DNA of 64,000 nucleotides from assembly GCA_019426215.1 (NCBI GenBank), contig CM033391.1, positions 20,572,708-20,636,707 of the forward strand, in the 5' to 3' direction. This document shows, piece after piece, positions 41,839 through 53,951 of this stretch. The stretch is from Buddleja alternifolia. Lineage: Eukaryota; Streptophyta; Magnoliopsida; Lamiales; Scrophulariaceae. The number at the start of each line of letters is the position of its first letter. Within the stretch, counting starts at the first letter, position 1. The notes below the pieces were generated by a model. It was given only the letters and a program-made list of their open reading frames with translations, was not told where the DNA came from and made no database searches. The translations under genes and the position numbers were made by a program.

Positions 41839-43212
41839 ACGTCCTAATTTTATTGTGATGTGGTGATTTGGTGTAACTTGTACTCATTTGTTAAGTTTCA
41901 TGCTTGATTTGGGATTAGAAAACTGTGATAGTCAATGATTTCATATTCATGATTTGTTATACTTTTGCTTGGAGCATGATTCGTTTGAGTGTCTCTACTT
42001 CATCTAAGATGAAATCATTTGTCGTATTTTATATGTGAAAGCCTTTTTAGCCATGCTTATGTGAATTGTTGAGGATTTAAAGCATTGAGCGTTCAATTTT
42101 GTCAACTTTGAAATGTGTGTTGAGTGTGCGAAGTCATGAAATGATTTAGGCCATCTTTCATTTTCTTTAACCTTACAATGGGTCTTCACGATACTACATA
42201 ATCTCTAGACCTTATTTTGAGCTGTATTGATAAGAATGGAGTGTGCTAAGCACACTAAAAACCACCATTCGCTTTTCTTTCGTAAGCCATACCAACCACC
42301 CTTTAGCCTAAAAGAAAGAAAAACAAAGTATTTCCCAAGTAAGAGAGCATATAACTTCATATCATTTGGCTTTAATTTGGGTTTATGCTTTGTTTTGGGT
42401 GTCGAATCTCATGGATTAATGGGTTAAAAGGTGTGTTTGTTCTTGATGATTTTGAGAAATTTTGAGGTCTTGAGTTTATGTGAAATAAAGAGAGGAAAAA
42501 GAAATGTTGTAAGTTGGCTAAAGAGTCGAGAGATTGGAAGTTACCGAAAAATATATTATGTGAGCTCTCTCTCGACTTGGCTACGAACTGCGCTTCAATG
42601 TGATTTATTTGGTTTGGGAATCATTTTTCCACCCCTAGCATCAAAAGAAACAAGTTTTGGGGTTATGAGTTCAAAGGGAAAAGAAATCAAAAAGCGATAA
42701 GTGACAAGATGTAGAGATTTGTTCGGTTGATAAGTGAGTGTTTAGCTCGATGATATTGATTTGTATGCTTTCTTTAGTTTAGTCACTTTATCCATATATT
42801 CCCGTCCAAGCCATTACCTAGCCTTACGTTACAAGCCAAAAAGACCTTTTGATCTTGACTTTCACATTTCATGCACACCGATAGGTTAACAAAGTTTTGA
42901 AGTGTTTTAATGCTTTTATTATCTAATGAGTTTGCATAATCTTGTTTAAAGTGTGCTCTTGTCATAAAAATGGATATGGAGTTCATGATTTTGAGATGGA
43001 ATCGAAGATGTTTTGGAGGCTTTCAAATTGTTGAGTGTTCTAGGTAAAGTGTAACTTGTCATAATCATTTTCGAGGGTTTAATTCGTGTACGTCCTTGAT
43101 TATTGCGACATAAAACTTTTCAAGATCCCAAAGCAAGTTGTAAAATCTGAACTTATGAGTACTTGTTCGCCATTTATTGATCGAGACGATCATAGCCTAG
43201 TTGGGGGGTAGT

Positions 43213-44650
43213 TGATAAGTCCATATTTTACAGTATTTTATGCCCCATTGTAATATGATTTGATCGTTACTTTGATCATTTTTTATCCCTCATAATGCTT
43301 TGATTGGTATATATTTTGTTTTGTAGGATAAAAGTTGATTTACGCATGAAAGACGAGAAAAGATATGCAAATTGAGCTTGAAATTGAAGAAAGAAACAAA
43401 AGAAGATAGTTGACGAAAGATTTTACACAATGCTCATATATAAATGAGTTTTTCGTCCTCTTACAGGCCGAATCATACTAAGGTTTCTTCTTCAATATTG
43501 TAGATCTATTTCTTAGCTTCGCGTAGCAACTTGAATCAACTCAATCCGACATTTGTAGAGAGAGTTATGATCAAAATACGAAAGCTGTGAATTCTGCGTC
43601 AGAGGACCGCGGTCTGATAAGAGTTTGTGCCGCGGTCCAATTCTCCCGAAGCCCTAAAATTAAGTCCGCCGTTTTCTCCCTTTATAACACACTTTTCTCT
43701 TGGAAAACACTAAGAGATGCTCTAAAACACCAAGGGGGAGCCATGGGAAGTCCTAAGGAAGCTTGAAGAGCCATCATCATCCTCATCATCATCATTTTCA
43801 TCATCAAAGCTTGGATTCACACTTTATAATAGGGAGTAATTCAACTCTTTCTCTTGATTAGTATTTCAATTATGTCTTGTAGAGTTGTTGAATCACTTGT
43901 TGTTGTAAGTATGAGCTAAGCATCTTTGTGGTTGGGTTATGTGAATACTTTGTGATGTTTTGTGTTTAATGAATGATTAATTTCCGGATTTATTACATTC
44001 TTGTTACATGTTTGATTTTATGCTTAATGCTTTCACATGAATGATCACCATGTGTTTGATATAATGCTTTGTCTTGAGACCGAGAGGAGATAGATAAAGG
44101 GAGATCGAAAAATCAAACATCATAACGTAACAATTGACTAGAGATAGAATCGATTGCGTTGTGTGGCTTTTTGTGATAAGATGACCCGATTGAATGTAGG
44201 ATCTTCGTAAACAAGGAATTCCTTTGAACCTAAATGCATGTTAGTTAATTCAATCTTCACTATAGAGATATAGGAAGTTGTTAACTAGTATAGGCTTGTT
44301 ATTTCAAGAGATTGGATAATAAATACATTAGGGGGTTTCGCCACAACAAGAGCGTTCTAAAAATCCGGATAATTGAGAGTTCATGAACATAGAATAGAAC
44401 ATAGTAGGATCATAACCCAATCACCTCTTTCTATTTGAGTTATTACCTTGATAATCATTTTAGTTATCTTTAGTTATTTTCATAGTATAAACACCTATCA
44501 TCTTATAAATTGATTTAGCTTAGAAATAGGTAATATAGCAATTACGAGCATTGAATCCAATTGTCCCTGTGGAGACGATACACCCCGGGCTAAATAGTCC
44601 ACTTTATTACTTTGCACGACCTAGTATACTTGCTAGGATTTCGCGTGTCA
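43213..44650 (+). repeat. Element F 3' LTR
   Basis: 1438 bp. By hand it differs from the 5' LTR only in the words AATGTAGGATC, CACTATAGAG and AATAGGTAAT, that is three single-base differences. Confidence 0.97.
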
Positions 44651-47600
44651 GCCTCCATCACTTATAATTGCTCTAGGTGCTCCAAAATGTGTAAAAATCC
44701 ATTTTTTAAGAAATCTAAGAACAACCCTAGCATCATTAGTTTGCAAAGCCTCAGCTTCGACCCACTTAGACACATAATCAACAGCAACTAGAATGTACTT
44801 ATTGGAACAGGAACTGGGAAATGGTCCCATAAAATGTATACCCCACACATCAAAAAGTTCACATTCAAGCACAGTATTCATAGGCATTTCATGTCGTCTA
44901 GAAATATTACCTACCCTTTGACATCGATCACAGGATTTGACATAAGCATGTGCATCTCTAAATAAAGTAGGCCAGAAAAAACCTGATTGCAATACCTTGG
45001 CAGCAGTCTTAGAAAGGCCATGGTGGCATCCTATCAACATGTCATGACAATGAGCTAAGATAGATGCCATTTGCTCCTCGGGTACACAACGCCTGATAAT
45101 TCCTTCTACACCAATTTTAAATAAATATGGCTCTTCCCACAGATATTGTTTAACATTGCGTAAAAACTTTTTTCTCTGGTGGTATGTTAAATTAGGGGGT
45201 AAAATTCCAGCAACTATATAGTTAGCATAATCTGTATACCAAGGAATTGAAATAGAAGAAAGAGCAAAAAGTTGCTCATCAGGGAATTCCTCTCTTATGG
45301 GGGGTTCATCCACTTTCTTATCTACGAACTCTAGCCTAGAGAGATGGTCAGCTACTACATTTTCAGATCATTTTTGATCTTTTATTTCTAAGTCAAACTC
45401 TTGTAGTAGTAAGATCCACCTAAGTAGTCTAGGTTTTGCATCTTTTTTAGCAAGCAAGTATTTCAAGGCCGAGTGATCAGTGTATACTATTACTTTGTTA
45501 AGCACAAGATATGAGTGAAATTTGTCAAAGGCAAAGATCACAGCCAAAAGCTCTTTTTCAGTCGTAGCATATGGAGTTATGCTTCATTTAAGGTATGACT
45601 AGCATAGTAAATAGTATGAAAGCTTTTACCCTTCCTTTGACCAAGTACAGCTCCTACGGCAGTGTCGCTCACATCGCACATTAGCTCAAATGGCAAACTC
45701 CAATCGGGGGCGGCCATCACAGTTGTTGAGATCAACTTTTCCTTCAGAGTGAGGAAGGCCTGCATGCATGCATCATTAAAGTCAAATATTGCATCTTTCA
45801 TGGTCAAGTTATACAGGGGTTTAGCAATTTTAGAAAAGTTAGAAATAAAACGCCTGTAAAACCCAGCATGCCCCAGAAAACTCCGCACGGCTTTAACCGT
45901 GGTGGGTGGTGAAAGATTGGCTATTACTTCAATTTTTGCTTTATCCACCTCAATCCCCTGTTTAGATATCTTATGACCCAGAACGATGCCTTCTTGTACC
46001 ATGAAATGGCACTTCTCCCAATTTAAGACCAAATCAGTCTCCTCACACCTCTGCAAAATAAGGGTTAGATTGTGCAAACATCTATCATAGCTAGAGCCAA
46101 AAACAGAAAAGTCATCCATGAAAATTTCAATAAATTGTTTGATCATATCATGAAATATAGCCATCATGCATCTCTGAAAAGTAGCAGGTGCATTACATAA
46201 ACCAAAGGGCATCCGCCTATAAGCAAAAGTGCCATAAGGACAAGTGAACGTTGTTTTCTCTTAATCCTCAGGTGCAATGGCAATTTGGTTATAGCTGGAG
46301 TACCCATCCAAAAAACAATAATACTCATGCTCGGTTAATCTCTCTAACATTTGATCGACAAAGGGAAGGGGGAAGTGGTCTTTACACGTATATTCATTCA
46401 ATTTTCGATAATCGATGCAAACCCTAAAACCAGTGACAATTCTAGATGGGATTAACTCATTTTTATCATTAAGAACGACTGTCATACCTCCCTTTTTTGG
46501 CACTACCTAAGTTGGACTTACCCACGGGCTATCGGAGATAGGAAAGATGATGCCAGCATCGAGTAATTTGATTACCTCTTTTTTCACCATTTCTTGAATT
46601 TGAGGATTAGACCTCTGCTATGGTTGTATGGTGGGCTTTGAGCTCTCTTCCATCAGAATCTTGTGCATGCAAATGGCTGGGCTAATCCCCTTGATGTCAG
46701 CAATCTTCCATCCAAAGGCCTTTCTGTGATCCTTCAATACCGTCAGTAACCTTGCTTCTTGTTGCTCTGTAAGAGAAGAAGAGATGATAAGTGGCAAGGT
46801 TTCATTATCATTTAAATAGACGTATTTAAGATGCGAAGGTAAGGCTCTTAGATCAAGGGTTGGTGGCTCCTCGATGGATGGTACGGATTGGCTTGATGGT
46901 GGCCTATCTAACTTCTCAAATTTCCTCATGAGGGCGCATTGTGTACGCCTCCCAGACTGTGAATAGCTGCTAGTTGTCTATCATTGGCTGATGCAGCATC
47001 CTTGGAGTTCATTATGCATATCTCAAGTGGATCGTCAGAGATGGTTTCCTGAAAAAGCTCAAAAACCAAAGGATCACAAGCATCTATTCTTAAACATGAC
47101 TCATCATCACCAACAAGCTTTAAAACCTTGTATACGTCAAAAGTAACTCTCTCATCTCCCACATTCAAGGTTAACTTACCGTTTGCTACGTCGATCATAG
47201 CTTTACCCGTGGCTAGGAAAGGTCTTCCTAGGATGAGAGAAACTTCGACATCTTCTTCCATCTCTAAAACCACGAAATCCACCGAAAAGTAGAATTTGTC
47301 GACTTGCACGATCACATCCTCTATGATTCCCTTCGGGTGTTTGATAGATCGATCTGCAAGTTGAAGATTCATCGAGGTTGGCTTCGGATTTCCCAAGCCC
47401 AATTTCCGAAACAACGAGTATGGAAGAAGGTTTATGCTGGCCCCTGAATCACATAACACTCGGTCGAATTTTAGTTGCCCGATGGTACACGGGATTTTGA
47501 GGCTCCCCGGATCCTTGAGTTTCTTTGGCAACTTGTTCAATACCACTACTGAGCATGCTTCAGTCAAGCATACCGTTTCATTCTCTTCCCACTTTTGCTT

Positions 47601-47873
47601 ATTTGAGAGAATATCCTTGAAGAACTTAATGTAGTTGGGCATCTGCAAAATCGCATCCATAGAAGGAATGTTAATTCGAACTTCTCGAAGAATTTCTAAG
47701 ATCCTAAGAAAGCCCTTATCCATTTCTTTTTTATTCTTTTTATGTGCGAGGGGGAAGGGGAGACGTATTTCAACTGGTTTAGAAGAAGAAGGAGATAAAG
47801 TTTCAGAAGAATTTCGTTCTTCCTCTGACGTCCGGACTGTGGATTTCCCCACGTCCGTATGTTGACCAGTCAA
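44651..47873 (-). pseudogene. Element B pol, main part: protease, reverse transcriptase, RNase H, integrase start
   Basis: In element direction: protease with CDSGASINLLP (about 47460), a long open stretch 47873-46926, RT with VCIDYRKLNEYTC and FMDD (about 46110), RNase H region near 45580-45330 (damaged), zinc region and integrase core ([13 protein letters not shown]) up to element F at 44651. Stops: TAG at 46618-46620, another TAG near 46505, TAA at 46261-46263, and frame damage in RNase H around 45360-45590. Each nonsense codon replaces a residue that is Gln in relatives. The integrase continues at 38758. Confidence 0.9.
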
Positions 47874-47978
47874 CGTCCAGACTGGGTTCTGGCCAAGTCA
47901 GGACTGTGGAGGTAGTGTGTGCGAATCCTTGAGATTTTCCAATGTTTAGATGTTGCTCTCTTCATGTTCGGACGTTGG
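47827..47978 (-). repeat. Palindromic box array in element B gag-pol linker
   Basis: Five degenerate copies of a CACGTCCGGACTGTGG-like word, at about 47827, 47848, 47872, 47895 and 47963. The same word is in B's LTRs and pol-env spacer. Position within the element equals that of C's linker array. Confidence 0.7.
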
Positions 47979-49319
47979 CTGCTGGGGAGGTGCATTTGTG
48001 ACTTCTTTGCCACTACGGAGGGTAACGACATGGCACTGTTCCTTCAAATTCTACTCTGTATCGCTCGGCAGTGTCCCGGGTGCTCTTCCACCCGCATCAG
48101 CCGATAATCGTGCAAATTTGTGCTGCATCTCTTTCATTCCCGTCATAACACCTTATAACATCAATCGAAGCTCCACAAATGATCCGTTCGTTTTTTGAAT
48201 GTGAGCCTCCAATCTTTCTTCGACAGTAGGAGGTCTTGGAACTTGACCTTGTGGCTTAAAATTTCCAGGCCTTTGAGTTTGATTGTTGTTAAATGGAGGC
48301 CTCAGTGCTTGGTAGATGCCTTGTTGTGCATTTTGTGCCGGATTTGGCCTTTTCGGAAATTCTCGGGTATGTGGAAGCTCAATCGAGGCTTGTTTGAATT
48401 TCCGACATAGTTTACATCACCAATGGCTGGCTCTACCTCTAGATTAACATCTAGTTCTACCTCTTGAGCAACAGCAACCCTTCAGGATTGTGGAGGAAAC
48501 TCATCGTCATCTTCAGGGTACAGTTCATCCTCCAGTGCCACCTACTCTAGTTTAACCCACACTGTTTTGCTATCGAGACCCAAAAATCACCACCGGCTCC
48601 TGCATTAAGCCTGTGATGAATCCGAGACCGGACTCCATTAAAGAAGTGTAGCACTTGCTTGTCTCTTGAATAGTTGTGATCGGGGCACTTTCGAAGCAGA
48701 CTCTTGTATCTTACCCATGCTGATGCTAACGATTTATCCCATTTTTGCTTAAAACCCTTGATCTCGCTTCTTAACTCGTTAATCCTTGATGGAGAGAAGA
48801 ACTTGTTGAGAAACTCCTCAACTAACTCTTCCCACATTTCAATGGATTGTGGGGGCAATGACTTGTACCACAAAGTCCATTTATCCTTAAGCGAAAAATG
48901 GAATAATCGGAGGCGGATGACATCAAGATCTCTTGGGTGAAATTGCATGGTAGATAACACATTCTCGAAGTGCTCCAGATGGTCATAAGGCGACTCTTTC
49001 GGATCACCATAAAATTGTTCAGCCTGAACCATGCTGAACATGTGAGGTGGAATGTGAAAGTTCGACATGGCAAAATTGGGGAACACAACAGGCCCCGGCG
49101 TAGTGTGTACACGAGGGGGTTGGTTACCGTGACTGATGCAGGTGGTGCCAGAGGTGCTGGTTGCATAGCTTGAAACTGGTTTTGAAACCATTCCCTATTC
49201 TCTGGGAGATTGATGTCAGGAAGATTTCCAGCCATAGCTCGATTCCTGAAGTTTGCTCGAAATGTTCATTCGATCTCGGGGTCAAATCCTTCCAAAGCCT
49301 GTCTGGAGGCTCGGGTCAT
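47979..49319 (-). pseudogene. Element B gag and gag-pol linker, broken
   Basis: Athila-type gag. The start is the ATG at 49319, equivalent to C's 6706. The capsid core lies around 49090-48640, with FHFSLKDKWTLWYKSLP and KCPDHNY motifs. Breaks: TGA at 49266-49268 where C has an Arg codon, a frame change near 49110, and a stop at 48547-48549. Beyond that, towards pol, the sequence still matches gag's C-terminus (DVNYVGN and FHIPENF motifs) but with further stops. Confidence 0.85.
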
Positions 49320-49455
49320 TCACCACAAAGACACCCTGTTTAAATAACGGAGCAAATCACAGGGATTCAGAGCTAGAAAATAAAATTAATAGTAAAACGA
49401 TAACAAGCAAGTAAACTAAAAATTGCAATAAACTTATAAACTAAAATAAAACAAG

Positions 49456-49473
49456 TCCCTGGCAACGGCGCCA
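49456..49473 (-). promoter_or_regulatory. Primer binding site of element B (tRNA-Asp type)
   Basis: Minus strand TGGCGCCGTTGCCAGGGA, one base different from the intact site of element F. The change is G to A at a former CpG. Confidence 0.92.
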
Positions 49474-49479
49474 AAAACT

Positions 49480-50660
49480 TGACACGAAAAATCCTTACGT
49501 GTTTGAAACAGCAAGTGGAATGGTCGTGTACAGTAATTAAAATAGATTTTAAGTTCGGGATGTCGAACCCACAGATACTCATATTTTAGATTGACAAAAT
49601 TTAAAGCAATTGAAATTAAATTAAATAACTACGATTGTATTAAAAGTAAATAAAATTCGGAAACAAGGCTAGAAAATGAGATTGAGATTCTTATGAGATA
49701 AAATAACTAAGGCACATGCTTCAGCCGTATTTACTTGTTAATATATATGAATTATTCTTCGACTTATTAGACTAATATTGCTTTGGTGGAAAAGCCTTAA
49801 ACAATTACTACCCGATGTCTCGGCTGTAATAATCCTATAACTACGTGACGGTTCTCTAAATATTTCTATCCGAGACTCAAATCATTAGCCATGCATTCAA
49901 GTTTTAGAATTTCCCCAGATAAATCAGGCTAACAGTACCCGGGAATCTATACCTATCCCTAGGAGCAATTCCTCATGTTTTTCGGATGATGTGTTATTTT
50001 CTTTTGAACCCTAATCTATATTCTCCCGAATAAATAAACTAGACCAAATAGCAAGCATATATTTGGAATAAAAGCACAAAATTAACACACAAAGCAATAC
50101 TAGAATTAATACGAAAGATTACTTCATATATACCAACTCATAAAATTGGCATTCACATGGCCCTAGTTAAAGGAAATTAGTTCACCATTGTAATTGGAAA
50201 ACACATCAAAGACATAGAATTATTCATAGACAAATATTCTAGAAATAAAAATCTCCCTATTACGAAGTGATGAATTGATGCAGAATCGTCATTCTCTTCG
50301 TCTTGCCCGTCTCCTTGCTCAAAAATCCCTTTTCAAGCTAAAAATTTCGAACCCTAATGATGTTGGAAGAGGATGTATTTATAGATGATGATCTCCAGGT
50401 CTCTTAGTTGAATTAGGAATGAAAACTTTTCAAAACTCGTCCAGCCGCCTCTCACGTCCGGACTGCATTTTTCCCACGTACGTACTGTGGAGGCAGTGTA
50501 GAAAATTTGTGTATTTCTGCTCCTTTCACTCAATTGTTAGGTTTTACCCCTATACTCATTTAACAAGCATATCAAAGCCACAAGTGGTAAAAATCACTCA
50601 TAATCTACTGTAAACCAACTAATTATCAGGACCTAAAACACGTAAAACTCAAGCTTATCA
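49480..50660 (-). repeat. Element B 5' LTR
   Basis: 1181 bp, uninterrupted. It ends at the duplication ATTTG. A TATAAATA box (50376-50383, minus) lies about 70 bp downstream of two boxes (50453-50490). It shows the empty site of element C's insertion. Confidence 0.96.
50453..50490 (-). promoter_or_regulatory. Palindromic boxes upstream of TATA in element B 5' LTR
   Basis: CACGTCCGGACTG (50453-50465) and CCCACGTACGTACTGTGG (50473-50490). The copy in the 3' LTR (18057-18094) is more degenerate. They resemble the boxes in B's gag-pol linker and pol-env spacer. Confidence 0.65.
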
Positions 50661-50665
50661 ATTTG

Positions 50666-51002
50666 CATTTTGAATCACGATCATGCCACCTTTCTTTGGA
50701 ACTACTTGAGTAGGACTTACCCATGCACTATCGAAGATAGGGTAGATTATACTTGCATCGAGCAACTTTATGACCTCTTTCTTAACTACCTCTTGTATTT
50801 GCGGGTTTGACCTCCTTTGTAGTTGATGTGTGGGCTTGGCGAAGTCCTCGATAACTATCTTGTACATGCATATAGTCAAGCAAATGCCTTTAATGTCCGC
50901 TATCTTCCACATGAAAGCTTTCTTGTTGTCCCTCAAAAGCCTTATAAGTTGTTCCTCTTGTTCTCCTGTCAAAGAAGATGAGACAATTAAGGGTAATGTC
51001 AA
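50666..51002 (-). pseudogene. Element A pol, start of reverse transcriptase
   Basis: Open stretch matching the RT N-terminal region of element C (SSSLTG, ADIKGI, RRSNPQIQEVVKKEVIKLLDA, VVPKKGG). It ends at B's insertion point and continues at 4883. Upstream, in element direction, it is fused to the linker: about 900 bases present in C, including the whole protease, are missing at about 51003. Confidence 0.88.
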
Positions 51003-51475
51003 TTAAGATGTATCTCAATGGATGGAGAGGGTATCGGAGATGAGGAACTAGGAGTCGGAGAAACAGGTGACGGCGCCAGAAGTTGCACCAGGGTGCGGTG
51101 ATGTCGGAGCCTGGGCATCAGGCATTTAGCGCTCAGGCGCAATGCTGTGAAGCAATTCATCCTGCAGGGGTGTGTTCAGCACCTGGGTACCATTTCGATG
51201 GCACCTAGGCACAGACGTGCAAAGCAACTCTTCGAAACTGGATGTTACAGGAGCCTGTGCGCCGCCATGTGAACAAAATAATTTTCCACTTGTTTCCCAC
51301 TCCTTAAGCCAATTGTATGGCATTGCTCTTTTGGGTTCTTCTCCGTGTTACTTGGTAGAGTTCCCGGTGATCTTCCACTCATTGCAGTAGATAGTTGTCC
51401 CACGTGTGTTCTCAAATCTTTCATCTATATGAATATATCATTCATCATATTTCGGAGGTCATTGAACGATGCATC
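51003..51475 (-). other. Element A gag-pol linker with degenerate palindromic boxes
   Basis: Remains of the linker between gag and pol. Words such as GCGCTCAGGCGC, CCTGGGCATC, GCACCTAGGCAC and GAGCCTGTGCGCC between about 51066 and 51260 are decayed copies of the same box as in element C's linker. ORFs here on both strands are not supported. Confidence 0.65.
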
Positions 51476-52461
51476 CTACTTCATAATGTGCTCATCTAGA
51501 CATTCATCGGTTGTTGGAGATCTCACTTGCCCTTGAAAAATGCCTTGCCTTTGAGCTTGGTTATTGATGAATGGAGGCCTCAGTGCTTGATAAATCCCGG
51601 AATGGGCGTTTTGTGCCGGATTGGGTCTCTTCGAAAAATTGTCGGGCACATGGAAGGTAGCCCGAGGTCGGTTAGCATTTCCAACATAGTTTACATCATC
51701 GACCATCGGCTCTAGAGCTACTTCTTCTATTACTTCTTGAACACAAGCAACGTTTTTAGTGGGTGTGACTTCTTCATTATCGGGATAGATCTCATCTTTC
51801 CAGGCTAATTGTTCGATCTTATCCCACACACTTTGGCCGCCATCTAACCCAAGGAGATCACCGCCCGCACCCGCATTGAGCCTATTTTTAATGCGCGAGT
51901 GGACTCCATCATAGAAGTGTAATACTTACTCGTTCAATCCGAAGTTGTGGTCTGGGCATTTTTGGAGCATGCCTTTATATCTAGCCCATGTCTCAGCTAA
52001 TGACTCATTATTCCCTTGCCTAAACCCTTTGATCTTGCTCTGGAGCTCATTGTTCTTAGAGGGTGGGAAAATTTTGTTCAAAAATGCGTCAACTAACTCA
52101 TCCCATGTTGTGATGGATTGGGGTGGTGAAGATTTGTACCACGTGGTCGCCTTGTCCTTTAGCGAGAAGTGGAAGATTCTTAGACGAATTGCATCGAGAT
52201 CCCATGGATGAAATTGGATAGTCATGAGAGAATCGTCTAGAGTCTCCAAATGTGCATGAGGCGATTAATGAGGCTCACCATAGAAGGGTTCTCCTTGCAC
52301 TATACTAAAGATGTGCGACGGGATGTGATATTTTGATGCATAGAAATTGGATAAGACCACGGGCCTCGGTATGGTGTGGCCCCTTGGTGGTAGACTACCT
52401 TTGATCGATGGAAGTTGCTGAGGAGGAGGCGCTTGCATGGCTTGGAGAATGCCTCGTAACC
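51476..52461 (-). pseudogene. Element A gag, broken and 5' truncated by element G
   Basis: Athila-type gag matching element C (FHFSLKDKATTWYKS, FRQGNNESLAETWARYKG, KCPDHNFGLNE, DVNYVGN). Stops at about 52265 and at 51926-51928 (TAA where C has a Gln codon), plus frame changes. The N-terminal part is missing beyond 52461. Confidence 0.87.
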
Positions 52462-53951
52462 TGGTGGTCCGAAGTGGCATGCGAAAGGGTCTAGAAGGGG
52501 GGGTTGAATGGACCGTGAAGTCTTTTTCGACTTCAAAAATTTTGTATCACTTTTAAAGGTTAGAACGCTTAGGAAGCTGAGCGCTTAGGTCAGGCGCTAC
52601 AGTAAAGATAACTTAGACTTAGTAATTTTGGCAATTTTACCAAAGTAGGGTAATGCTTTGATCACTTAATCAGGGTTAGCACAGCGGAAATGATTTCAAA
52701 GCTTTAGCGTTCGTTCAGGTTAAATAGTCGCTTAACAGATTTAGCTTGTCTTTTTTAGAATAGATAAAATAATATAAAACAATACAATAATGAAAATAAA
52801 TGACACAAGATATATAAGGTTCACTGGGTGATGTAATTCCAGCTACGTCCTTCTTCTCCTTTTTCACTTGGAGGGAATTTACTAAGATGATTATCAAAGA
52901 ATCACACAGAATCTTCTACAAGGTAGTAAATAGGTGAAAATGATCTCGGCTACTTGATCACACAAATTTCAGCACCAGTGAAGATCTCCTTCTACAAGCT
53001 TCTCTCACTAAAAAATACGGCCTGTAAGGGGTTTCAACAACTTTCTCACTCAGATGAAAGGTTGAGGGTTTTATCACAAGGCTTTGTTTGTTTTTGGAAA
53101 GATCAAACAAGTTGGAATATCTCAGTAAGAGTTTAGGTTTCTTCTTTGAAAGATGTTTGAGATATTTGTGACTGTATGGAATATATGTAAAAGTTTGAAA
53201 GATTTTGGCTATGGAGTTTCTAAGCTTTTTCTCAGCAAAGTTTTCTTATGCATGTACGTATGTATCTTTTGTTTAGGGCTTGCTGGAATTAAGTATTTAT
53301 CGGCAATTCTTGGGATTATGCCCGTTGGACACATGTAGGAGCGTGCCTTTCACGCGGCGTGTGATTATACCTTTTCTCTGACATTTCTGAAATCCTGCTG
53401 GTTCTGATTGGACGGGAGCAGCTATAAATTTTGAAATTCTGACAGTCTAGTCAAAAAGGTGGCTTGTCCACAAGTCATATTGGCTTATCACATTTAATGC
53501 TCTTATCAGACATTTAATGCATTTGAATTCAATTCCCGTTGGAAATAAATGTTCGTTGAATGATTGCATTTAAGTCCTTCATGACTTGAGGAATTATTTC
53601 AGGTGAATCTGATACTGATCGCTAGAGTGCTTTGAGCGCTTGATCCATGAATCCTGAAATAGTCTTTTAGCGTTTGACAGACGCTAAGGATAAATCTTCA
53701 TCTTCTTTTGACTTCAGACGCTGATCTTCAACTTCATCTCTAATAGACTCACTAGAATTCTATTAGCGATTCGGTATCTAATACTTAGTCTAAAATCTAT
53801 AAAGATAAAACTTACAAGCCCAACAAAATTACATACTTTCAAACGCTTATACAACTGATCTATGAAACATAAACTTACATTATACTTTTGGGGTCTAACA
53901 TAAAATCCTATCTTGTCATCATCAAAACATCTGACATGAAATTTCCTAACA
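52462..53951 (-). repeat. Element G 3' LTR
   Basis: About 1490 bp from the TGTTAGG start at 53951 to a CCACCA end at 52462. The right end is firm; the left end rests on the break in element A's gag and a TG...CA match. A weak TATA-like word lies near 53293-53300. It contains AGCGCT-type words near 52569-52610 and 53620-53725. Its partner LTR is outside the window. Confidence 0.75.

Larger units (their letters stand above)
41505..43212 (+). other. Element F 3' non-coding region
   Basis: 1.7 kb without a supported gene. It begins with the post-ORF hairpin (41548-41563), then the second hairpin and G-rich tract (41798-41838), then sequence homologous to element E's 3' region in the same element direction, and ends with the polypurine tract at 43199-43212. 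Confidence 0.75.
38759..44650 (+). mobile_element. Element F: young non-autonomous Athila-related LTR retrotransposon
   Basis: 5892 bp, flanked by GCCTC. LTRs 38759-40196 and 43213-44650 are both 1438 bp and differ at only three positions by hand comparison. It has a perfect tRNA-Asp-type primer site, an intact 333-codon ORF, 1.7 kb of non-coding 3' region and a polypurine tract (AGTTGGGGGGTAGT before 43213). It has no pol. It is the youngest insertion of the window by LTR identity and by position (inside B). Confidence 0.95.
4889..50660 (-). mobile_element. Element B: Athila-like Ty3/gypsy retrotransposon, carrying four nested insertions
   Basis: A minus-strand Athila-like element about 12 kb long once its four insertions (C, D, E, F) are removed. 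Order in its own direction: 5' LTR 49480-50660, primer site 49456-49473, gag, pol, pol-env spacer, env-like ORF, polypurine tract 18266-18280 and 3' LTR (17385-18265 plus 4889-5180). It is flanked by the duplication ATTTG. Its LTRs start TGATAAGCTTG and end TTCGTGTCA. It belongs to a different family from A/C: its boxes are CACGTCCGGACGTG-like. LTR copies differ by roughly 3-4 % by hand comparison. gag, pol and the env-like ORF all carry stops. Confidence 0.93.
50661..52461 (-). mobile_element. Element A, right (5') part
   Basis: The upstream half of element A on the minus strand: the start of reverse transcriptase, the gag-pol linker and most of gag. It begins with the second copy of ATTTG and is cut at about 52461 by element G. 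Homology to element C's gag stops there. The 5' LTR and gag start are therefore beyond G, outside the window. Confidence 0.9.

Noticed and set aside
42227..42700. Two adjacent plus-strand ORFs in F's 3' non-coding region
   Set aside because: The homologous region of element E (33600-34100) does not keep them open, so they are likely chance.
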